Of a stretch of 64,000 nt of DNA, positions 55,318 to 64,000 are shown one piece after another. A program made the position numbers and the translations under genes. The stretch covers positions 1 to 64,000 of the forward strand of contig JAKSYS010000303.1 of the NCBI GenBank assembly GCA_022925895.1, in the 5' to 3' direction. The notes beneath the pieces are model-generated. The model searched no databases, was not told where the DNA came from, and saw only the letters and a list, made by a program, of their open reading frames with translations. Source of the stretch: Fragilaria crotonensis (lineage: Eukaryota > Bacillariophyta > Fragilariophyceae > Fragilariales > Fragilariaceae). Numbering within the stretch: position 1 is the first letter of the stretch; each line of letters opens with the position of its first letter.

Positions 55318-55765
55318 ATGGGCCGTCGCCTCCAGCCGCAGCTGACGGCGCGTGCGAAGGGGCCTGGAGACCATGGCTCTGGTTGCTCCCGCCAGCGACC
55401 TCTCGCGCTAGTCGCGCTGGCGCTGCTGTCGATGGCGACTCAGTCCTCGCCTCCTTCACTCGGCATTGGGTCGTTGGGGACAGCGCAAATCACGCCATAT
55501 GGCGACGCGAAAGAGCTCGCGGCGCGGCGCGCACGACTGTCATGTGTAGTTGAGAGTCTCGCGCGCCTTTCGCTGCGAACGACAGCGCCGCGCGGGCTCG
55601 TATTGCCTCTGTACGATGCAATCGTGTTCCTCGGCATCTCGCTTGTCATGGAGCTACGCGCGATGGGCCTGGACCTGCCCATCGAGATCCCGCACTGCGG
55701 GGACCTGGGACGAGATGCTGCGCACGCAACTACAGATGCTGGATGATGGCATCCGCGTCTACGAT
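55318..55765 (+). pseudogene. GT71 (MNN1-type) mannosyltransferase-like gene, 5' fragment
   Basis: The ORF starts MGRRLQPQLTAR with a weak hydrophobic segment (PLALVALALLSMAT), consistent with a Golgi signal anchor. The sequence ITPYGDAKELAARRARLSCV, a segment with RGLVLPLYDAI, and LRAMGLDLPIEIPHCGDL match the start of the GT71 alpha-mannosyltransferase domain (the LPIE/LPVE signature). Near 55.70 kb the match moves to another frame (TWDEMLRTQLQMLDDGIRVYD), so there is a one-base frame change in this host gene besides the insertion. The coding match then runs codon by codon into the Copia target site. The rest of the gene resumes at 61941. Confidence 0.8.
55761..55765. other. Target-site duplication, left copy (ACGAT)
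   Basis: ACGAT immediately precedes the 5' LTR and is repeated directly after the 3' LTR at 61936-61940, the 5-bp duplication expected for Copia integrase. Confidence 0.95.
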
Positions 55766-56130
55766 TGTTGGATATAGACAATCTAGCACGCGCGTCATTG
55801 GATTACCAACGCGCACGAGTGTCGACGAAGCGCCAGGTAAGAGTACGGTAACCAGGAGAGAAGGTACTGACGACAGCCGTGCACGCGAGTTTAATACTTG
55901 GGCAGACGTAGTCAAGGGAAACGCAATTGCAAAAGATACAGAAGAAAAACAGAATAGCAGAACAAAGGTTTTCGCGAAAGGATCATTCTCGCGAAACAAT
56001 CCCGTTGATTAATAGCAAGGTTTCATTGACTGCGTCTATTGATCTCCAGTATTCTAAGTTCGTTCGTAGCAAGAGGATCACGGTAGGTTCAGGGCCCACC
56101 GTGTTACGAAGCGAATTGTGGTTTATAACA
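55766..56130 (+). repeat. 5' LTR, 365 bp
   Basis: Begins TGTTGGATAT and ends TTTATAACA. It is identical by eye to the 3' LTR. Confidence 0.97.
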
Positions 56131-59100
56131 TTGTTTCGCGAGAAAAAGTTTTTTTACTCAGGTGAGAAGTCAGGCGCATGGAAGACAGCCGTATCGAAGA
56201 TATCATTACGGAACTGAGAGCGCTTAGGCTTGAAGTAACACGCCTGCAAACCGAACTTCAACAACGCGGTACGCCACCACGCGCGCCCAAGCAGCAGAGG
56301 CACCCACTCCACAGAGCAGACACGCAACGCACGGTTTCGCCATCGGCGACCGCGTGCGCATTCTCAACAAAGTCAAGAAGCCAGCCACCTGGGACAACAG
56401 GGTGGTGTGGGTGGAGGAGGAAGCAAGAAAGGCAATTGTCACTGAAGTGAGACCGCAGCAGGTTTTCTTCACCACCGACAACGGTATTGATACGTGGAGA
56501 GCGCCAAACAACTTAAGGAAGCTACCATGAGTAGGCCGGTCATCGGCTCTACGGTTTCTACAGGCAGTGGCTCCGATGCGCCCGGCCGAGGACGAGGACA
56601 TACTGACTCGCGTGGCGGTAGCAGGGGCAGAAGCGCCGGCGGTAGTAGGACTGGAGGAAGAAGCAACAGGAACAATCGAAATCGCACCAGCCAGGGCGGC
56701 AGGCAAACTCGCACCTCGTCGTTCAAAGGAAACACAGATGGGATGAACGGACATGTGTTTGAGTGTGCTTTCGAGCAGGGCGATAGGCGTCAGTACGCGA
56801 AGACGCTCGAGGCGCTGGAAGGGTACGCCAAGAAAAAATCTCAAGTTCTCCGAAGATTTCGCATCTCTGTTTGCGTCCGAGGCGTCCGAACCTATGATCG
56901 AGAAGCCTGCTGACCTGGAGCCCGGACACTCCGCCACCGACGAAATGATATGGAAGGAGGAAATCAAGGCGTATGTGAGTCGTTTGGGCGTCCTTCGTGG
57001 AAACATGGCGGCTATATTCGCGGTTGCCATAGGACAGTGTAGCGATGCCATGAAGGCGAAGCTCAGGTCCTTGAAGGAGTATGAGGAGCGGAGCAAAAGA
57101 AACGACTGCCACTGGCTGCTCAAGAACATCTTGTCCATCACTCTACAGTTCGATCAAAAGAGAAATGGGTACTTGGCAATAATGGACGCCCATCAAAACT
57201 TTCTGAACTGTAAACAGAATCAGGATCAATCTGTCGAGGAGTACCTCGAAGCACTCACTTTGTGGGCCGACACAATCGAATATCACGGCGGGACGTTTGT
57301 CGAGAACTATATGTTGGCAGCTGCACTTGCTCCCGACGGCACGCTGCGAACCGAGGCCGAACGGCGGACCGCGGCGCGCGATGAGACTCTCGCCATGGCA
57401 CTAATTCGAGGCGCTGATCCCACTCGTTATGGAACCCTGATTGCAGAGCTGTCTAACCAGTATGCGATTGGAAGGAACGATTACCCAGCCGATCTCAACG
57501 CAGCGTACAGCTTGTTGGTGAACTACCGCACACCTGCGAATGCGAAGCCCCGGAACAACAACACGGGTGGATCCAAATTCGTCCGGCGGTGACGCGCAGA
57601 ACAACCAGAATGCCGCAGGCACTGAAGACACGGCTATGACCTTCGCGCAACGGGGCGGTGTTTCGACGACGGAGAACGCCGAGGTGGCAACGGCACAGAC
57701 CGGCTCGAACACCCCCACTGCCACGGCATCGTCAGCATCCTCGGTCAGCACTGGCACCACTCTGGTACAGTACGCCGTTATGATGGCGCAAGCCGAAGGA
57801 AACGGGATCGATCCCGACTGGATACTTTTGGACTCACAATCTACCATATCCGTTTTCAGAAACAAGCACATGTTGGGCAACGTGCGTCGCAGCCCTCATG
57901 TTGTGAGAGCAATCACAAATGGCGGGCATCAGGACTCACACATGATTGGGGATTTTCCAAACCTCGGGCCAGTCTGGTTCAACGAGCGCTTGATCGCGAA
58001 CATACTTTCGTTATCTGAGGTCAGGAAGGTGTGCAAAGTGACTATGGACACGTCCAGAGAAGCTTGTATCAACGTACATCGCAAGGACGGCTCAATCATG
58101 CGTTTTGTGGAGCACCCTTCGGGTCTTTATGTATATGACGGTAACAACGCTAGCACCGATGTTACCGCTTACACTCTTGTGAACACAGTTGCCGAACACA
58201 AAAAGCTTTTCTCACAGCGCCAAATCGACGACGCAGATAGAGCGCGGGCGTTGTACCGAAAAATAGGACGTCCTGACGAATCTGAGTTTCAGTCGATCTT
58301 ACGAGGGAATTTCATTCGGAATTGTCCAGTGACGCCAGACGATGCCCGACGTGCTCTACTTATATACGGCCCGGATGTTGCCACCATTAAAGGGAAGATG
58401 ACTCGCTCCGGGGCCGCACCACGTGCTCCTACTTTTGAGTCGGTACCTATCCCTGCTCCCATCCTCACGCATCATCGCACGGTCACCCTCTGCGTGGATT
58501 TTTTCTTCGTACAGGGTTTGGGTTTCTTGCACACAATCTCCCGAGGCATTGGTTTCCGCACCGTTGCTGCCATAACGGACCGCAGTGCCAAAACAATTCT
58601 GAAGGAAATAACAGCGGTGATCAAGCTTTACAGTGACCGTGGCCTCATCGTGCAAGATATACACGCTGACCAGGAATTCGAATGCATCCGTAACAACGTT
58701 CGTCCCGTTCAGATGAATACCGTCACCGCTGACAGCCATGTCGGCGAGGTTGAGAGGTCCATACGCACAATCAAGGAGCGCCTCCGCTCTTGTGTTCACG
58801 GTTTGCCGTTCAAACGCCTCCCAAAGTTGTTTATTTGACACATGGTTACTGACGTGGTCCGGTGTTTAAACCAATTTCCACACAAGCACGGTATATCTAC
58901 AACAATGAGCCCAGCGACAATCGTTTTAGGTGTCGGTGGCCCCGATTACAATACTATGCGCGTTGAATTCGGCGCGTATGTTCAAGTCTTCAAAGACATC
59001 AACCCGACGAACACACCACGTGCCAGGTCTCTTGGCGCTATTGCCCTCAATCCCACCGGCAACGCTCAGGGATCATACAACTTCATGTCTTTGGCTTCAG

Positions 59101-61570
59101 GCGCTCGGCTCTCTCGACACCGCTGGGTTGAATTGCCTATTCCGGACACCGCTATTGCACGTGTCGAGGCCCTCGCTCTTGCTGACGGGCAACCATTGAT
59201 ACAAGAAACCGGCCTTGTTGTCGAGCATCGCCCGGACCATCCAATCGACGATTCCGAATATGATTTTGATTATTCTCCGCCTCGCGACGAAGCCGCCGAC
59301 GATGTTTTTGACCACACCGAGTACGACCCTATCGATGCCACTGAACTCGCCGACCTTCACGACGTTGCGTATGATGCCCATGTGGCACAGGATCAAGGAG
59401 CGATTCCCAATGTCGAGGAGGAACACGACGAGGAAGAAAACGACGACGAAGAAGTCGCGGTGGTCAACAACGGCCCTGAAGGAGGAGATGTAGGAGGAGG
59501 AGATGAGTACACCCTAGACGATGCGAACGACGACGATGACGATGACGCGTACGACACTGATGACGACGAGGAAAATGACCATCACAATGATGCAGAAGAA
59601 GGTGAAGCCGCTGACATCGATAACGTAGCACTCGCGGACGCCGACGAAGAAGTTTTTAACGACACTGTTGACGAACCGGAGGAAGCAGCGACGACACGCG
59701 GAGAAGAAGAAGTTCAAGGAGCGCGCAACAACAACAACAGCCACGGATACAATTTACGAGAGCGTGGGGACACGGCGCCAAGGTTTAGGAGCGCCATCGA
59801 CAATCCACACAACACCAAGTCGTATTTCCCGCCACAGCACCAACTGCATCAGATAGGCGTTTTCCGAAACAAAGGCAAATTCGCTACGTTCAAAGATAAA
59901 TGCAGGTTCGCTTTCGATTTTATACTTACACAGATGACCGCAAGGGCGGGCATTAGGAAACACGGCAAGGCGGCAGAGGCAGCCCTCATGAAGGAATTCG
60001 CGCAGCTGAAAGTTTTAGACGTTTACGAGCCAGTGCATGCCGCGACCCTCACAAAAGAGCAGCGCCAGAGTGCACTAAGGGCCCTTCCTTTGATCAAGGA
60101 GAAGCGTTGTGGGACGCTCAAGGGGAGGACTGTTGCCGACGGAAGGCCGCAGCGATCGTTGTACGACCGATCGGAGACAGCGTCGCCTACCGTTTCGAAC
60201 GATGGCCTGATGTTAACCGTTGTGGTCGACGCTTACGAGGCTCGCGACGTTGCCACCGCCGATGTGGCAGGTGCATATTTGAAGGCCCCCATGACAGATT
60301 TCGTAATCATGAAATTCGTGGGCGAGATGGTGGACTTATTGTGCGAAATGGACCCTAGCTATTTGCAATTTGTCGTTATGGAAGGAAATGTTCGAGTGAT
60401 TTATGTGAGATTGAAGAAAGCCATATATGGATGCGTGAAGTCTGCTCTACTTTGGTATAGAACGTTCAGCGGAGCTCTACAGAAAATGGGTTTCGAATTG
60501 AACCCGTACGATAGCTGCGTAGCAAACTGTGTCATAAATGGAAAACAATGCACAATCGCATGGTACGTCGACGACACCAAGATTTCCCATGAGGACCCGG
60601 CTGTGGTCTCCAGCGTCATCGAACAACTGGAGAGCCATTTTGGAAAAATGACAGTTACCAGAGGAGATTCGCATGTTTTTCTGGGAATGCACATCGTTTT
60701 TAACAAGAAAGAACGAACAGCCAAGATCACTATGAGTGACTATCTCACGGAGGCCATCGACGAATCTGGACTGTCCATCGACAAAACGGCAGGGACACCT
60801 GCGAACAAGGATTTGTTTGACGTGGACGATGGCTCACCGCGGTTGCCAAAACCCAGCGGCGACATGTTTCACAGCATCGTCGCGAAGCTGCTATATGTCT
60901 CAGTTCGGGCAAGGATGGATTTGCTTCTAACGATTGGTTTCTTATCGACGAGAGTATCTAAAAGCACTGAGCAGGATTTAGGCAAATTGAAGCGGTTACT
61001 TGAATACATCAAAGGAACAGTCGATATGCCGTACATCGTCGGAGCCGACAATCTGGGCAGGATGCGAACGTGGATCGACGCCGCTTATGCCGTTCATCCA
61101 GACATGCGCAGTCACACCGGGGGTGTAATTTCTTTCGGGCGTGGCGGCCTGGCATGCAAATCGAGCAAGCAGAAGCTAAACACGAAAAGTTCTACTGAAG
61201 CGGAATTCGTGGGAGCAAGCGACTATCTCCCAAACACTATTTGGGCGAAGATGTTCATGGAAGCACAAGGACATAAGATCACCGAAAACATCTTAGAGCA
61301 GGATAATCAGAGTGCGATCAGGCTTGAAAAGAACGGACGATCATCCGCGGGGCAAAAATCGAGGCACATCAATATCCGATATTTTTGGCTGAAAGACCGC
61401 ACCGAGACGGAAAAGATTCAGATACGCCATTGTCCAACACTGCACATGCTGGCCGATTTTTTCACCAAACCTCTCCAGGGGAATCTATTCCGCGGTTTCC
61501 GGGCAATCATATTGGGACACGAACACGTTAGCGCCTTGAACACCATTAACGAGGTGCCGATTGAGGAGCG

Positions 61571-61935
61571 TGTTGGATATAGACAATCTAGCACGCGCGT
61601 CATTGGATTACCAACGCGCACGAGTGTCGACGAAGCGCCAGGTAAGAGTACGGTAACCAGGAGAGAAGGTACTGACGACAGCCGTGCACGCGAGTTTAAT
61701 ACTTGGGCAGACGTAGTCAAGGGAAACGCAATTGCAAAAGATACAGAAGAAAAACAGAATAGCAGAACAAAGGTTTTCGCGAAAGGATCATTCTCGCGAA
61801 ACAATCCCGTTGATTAATAGCAAGGTTTCATTGACTGCGTCTATTGATCTCCAGTATTCTAAGTTCGTTCGTAGCAAGAGGATCACGGTAGGTTCAGGGC
61901 CCACCGTGTTACGAAGCGAATTGTGGTTTATAACA
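61571..61935 (+). repeat. 3' LTR, 365 bp
   Basis: Same sequence and length as the 5' LTR. It is followed by ACGAT (61936-61940), the right copy of the target duplication. Confidence 0.97.
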
Positions 61936-61940
61936 ACGAT

Positions 61941-62960
61941 GTGTGTCTCGAGGCGTCTTCTTTCTCGTACAGCCACAGTCACGATGCGAATACGAGTTTG
62001 AAGCAGAAAATCTTCTGTGAAAATCTGGAAGACTGCCACAGCCGATTCCGGAGTTTCGACGTCAAGATCATCTCGCTCTTGCTCTCACGGTTTGACGAGG
62101 TCATGATGCTGGACGCCGACACGCTCTTCTTCCGGAGCCCGATGGAAGTCTGGCAGTCTCCCAAGTACATAAAAACAGGTACTCTCTTTTTCCATGACCG
62201 CGTGAGTTCTGACCACGAATACCTCGCCAGTCGACGCGAAGAGCGCCACAACATCACACATTTGGAAGAATATCTCAGTGATTTCGACGTGGAGCCGTTC
62301 CACCACCTGGACAGAGTGCAGCGACCCAGGGCCATCTCGACATCGACGGCGACGCGTCATGAATCCGTGCAGCTCCACTTTGAACCGAGCGAGTTTCTAA
62401 TTACCAGCCACGCGTGGAACCACAGCACCGGCCATCAAGCCGACTCGAGTCTCATGCTTTGGAACAAGAAGCGCCAGCCGCGCGCCACGGTGATCCTCGG
62501 CTCCTTTGTCGCCAACGGCGGCTCAGGTCGGCCGCCGTCTTATGGTGATAAGGAACTCTACTTCACCGCGTGTGAACTGGCCGAGACTGCGTACGCATTC
62601 TCTGACTTTGGCACGGGTGCCATTGGCCTGGACGCTCGACAGGTGGACACCCCAGGCCGCTCCGTGCTATGTGGAGACGCCCTTCACTACCTGCCGGATG
62701 CGTTGGGTCTGAACGGTGACCCACCGACGCTGTACATTAACAGCGACCATATCACATCCTGGAAACCAACCGATCGATTGTATATAACCAAAGCGAGGCC
62801 GGCGTCTTTATTCCCAGGCAAGTTCGAGGACCGCGGGCTCACGCATGAGTGTCCCTTCGACGTCACGTTGGATCGAATCACCGACATGGAGCTCAGCTTG
62901 TTCACACGGCGACAAAATTTCCACGCCATTGCCAAACGTTGGAACTCCACAACACCGTAA
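61941..62960 (+). pseudogene. GT71 (MNN1-type) mannosyltransferase-like gene, 3' fragment
   Basis: Continues the host gene after the Copia insertion. It begins VCLEASSF, then IFCENLEDCHSRFRSFDVKI, LLLSRFDEVMMLDADTLFF (the DxD metal-binding motif of the GT-A fold) and SPMEVWQSPKYIKTGTLFF. A segment with SSLMLWNKKRQP and GDKELYFTACELAETAYAF (the KELYF/KESFW block of MNN1 relatives) follow, then VLCGDALHYLP and YINSDHI. It ends at TAA 62958-62960. Family members are Golgi type II enzymes that add alpha-mannose to glycans. Both parts together would be about 488 residues, a usual size. The 339-codon remainder is open and shows no other damage, which agrees with a recent disruption. Without its signal anchor and start it is not expected to work. 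Confidence 0.88.
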
Positions 62961-63593
62961 CACCGTTCTGCATAAGTGGGAGATCCGGGTAGAGTCGGGT
63001 TTTCCCTTAGCTTGCCCTCTAGAATAGAAGTTATGACCAGGTCATGCGACACAAAAGGTTCAGACAATCTGTGTGGTCACTCCAGTAAGTGGCAAGTCTT
63101 CATTGTCGTTCCCTGCATCCGTCATGGCTTCCTTGTCGTGTTTCATAGGAGTAATTTGGGAGCAGCAGGGGACAACAATCAGAGTCGATGTGGACGTTGA
63201 CATCAAGCCAACTAAAACGCAAACCTTAAAAAGAATCCCATTCAACGGGCATTGATGGCGCGCGCCGCTATCTTGGAATGAGAATTGCCCCCCAAAAAAT
63301 GCTACAATGTGTCCTAAATTTGGTTTCATATCTCGATCCAAGTTGTCAAGGGCGCAATACGAAATGGCCTCGACCCCATTGGGCGATGGGGTGCTCTCAA
63401 ATCAATAACGTACCAATGCTACCTGAACCGCAGGTCACGACAGAGTTCCCATGTGCCCTCTCAATTGCTCAATAGTAATAAGCTTAAGTCAACTACAGGT
63501 GCTAAGTACACTCTGGACCTTCATTTCGATGCTTACAACTTCTATGCGTAACTAATATAATCCCACAAAATTGTCACTTCATCCCAGCGCGGA
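62961..63593. other. Convergent spacer
   Basis: Lies between the GT71 fragment and the right-edge gene. No gene, array or strong hairpin was seen. Confidence 0.5.
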
Positions 63594-64000
63594 TTACAAG
63601 TCGTCCATCTTTTCATTCGCAGTGTAGCTCCGTGATGATGCAGTTCCTCGCTTTCTCTGGGAGAACAGATTCTGCACCCCATGAATGACCGTTTCCATGG
63701 CATCTTCTAGTGGTGCAACAGCCAAGAATAATTCAGTCATGCCTCGTTCGTGTTTGACCTTTTGAACCGTTTGCAAACATTCCTGAAGCTCCTCCTTGGA
63801 ATAACCCGCACTCTTGAGCAACCGACGACGGTCATTGTATGAAAGTATCAATTCATGAGTTTTCCGACGGCGACGGCTACTGCTACCTCCAATTGCTGTA
63901 GCGTCAGGATCTTCCACCTGATCCAAAGGAAGCGCTTCTTGTTCTTCATAGTCCCATCCGAGAGATATCGGAACACCGCAACTGCAGGACGGATTATCTC
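63594..64000 (-). CDS. Hypothetical protein, C-terminal part, gene continues beyond the right edge
   Basis: The minus-strand frame is open from the window edge to a stop at 63594, giving at least 135 residues with no start inside the window. It begins NPSCSCGVPISLGWDYEEQE, followed by PLDQVEDP, a run of Arg (SSSRRRRKTHELILSYNDRRR), a helix (LLKSAGYSKEELQECLQTVQ) and a Lys/Arg-rich tail. The order PSCxxGxPxxxxW, acidic link, Arg-rich patch and SxxEI-type helix recurs in many uncharacterised diatom proteins that I know only by appearance. No function is assigned. Confidence 0.65.
   Translation of the reverse strand, partial: DNPSCSCGVPISLGWDYEEQEALPLDQVEDPDATAIGGSSSRRRRKTHELILSYNDRRRLLKSAGYSKEELQECLQTVQKVKHERGMTELFLAVAPLEDAMETVIHGVQNLFSQRKRGTASSRSYTANEKMDDL

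Larger units (their letters stand above)
55766..61935 (+). mobile_element. Young Copia (CoDi-like) retrotransposon with identical LTRs, nearly whole
   Basis: Bounded by 365-bp LTRs with TG...CA ends and a 5-bp target duplication. The parts follow Copia order. A Gag region (about 56.2-57.6 kb) has an N-terminal helix, an SH3/KOW-like stretch with GDRVRILNK and TDNG, and an RGG-rich part. A protease with LLDSQST is near 57.8 kb. A pre-integrase segment with LYRKIG is followed by an integrase (CVDFFF, IHADQEFE, GEVERSIRTIKER) at about 58.4-58.8 kb. A highly acidic Asp/Glu spacer is near 59.4-59.7 kb. The RT has AWYVDDTKIS near 60.6 kb, and the RNase H region (SHTGGVISFG, KSSTEAEFVG, ADFFTKPLQG) spans about 61.1-61.5 kb. 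It looks nearly whole, with about three breaks by eye. Identical LTRs mean a recent insertion. Confidence 0.95.

Overview
The window looks like nuclear DNA of a diatom, most likely a pennate one. The evidence is a diatom-specific cyclin, a DUF6824 protein, a Pro/Thr-rich diatom surface protein, three Copia elements resembling the diatom CoDi group, signal peptides ending before Phe (the ASAFAP-type plastid signal of diatoms) and short GT-AG introns. No rRNA, tRNA, CRISPR array or bacterial operon was seen.

Layout. From 1 to about 19.5 kb the DNA is repeat-rich and gene-poor. It holds a broken Copia copy (minus strand, running off the left edge), a heptamer array, a duplicated repeat family with a fold-back element between its copies (5.4-8.7 kb), two 30-bp palindromic repeat arrays (9.9-10.2 kb), one doubtful ORF (11.0-11.9 kb) and an old, heavily decayed Copia copy with LTR-like ends (about 14.3-18.9 kb). 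From 19.6 to 51.4 kb lies the gene-rich part. In order it encodes a single-pass membrane protein, a Ser-rich hypothetical protein, a PT-rich surface protein, a LIMR/LMBR1 membrane protein with one intron, a plastid-targeted SET methyltransferase, a diatom-specific cyclin, a 1685-residue double-Cache/TPR sensor, a DUF6824 protein, an intronless cathepsin Z, an SBF2-like coiled-coil protein, a four-intron cathepsin Z paralogue and a plastid-targeted alpha/beta hydrolase. Genes mostly alternate strands, giving divergent pairs with 0.7-1.5 kb between them that are rich in GTAC palindromes. From 52.7 to 55.3 kb lies a long hexanucleotide array. From 55.3 to 63.0 kb a GT71 mannosyltransferase-like gene is split by a young Copia insertion with identical LTRs and a 5-bp target duplication. 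A partial gene runs off the right edge.

The genes do not form one obvious pathway. The themes are secretion and the cell surface (PT protein, cathepsins, GT71), signalling (Cache sensor, cyclin, DUF6824) and the plastid (SET protein, hydrolase). The most unusual items are the tandem Cache/TPR receptor, the 30-bp arrays whose palindromes stay paired as they diverge, the recurrence of 7-bp tandem arrays at unrelated sites, and the neighbouring cathepsin Z pair with and without introns. Three host genes show a one-step frame change, so assembly indels or young pseudogenes must be considered.
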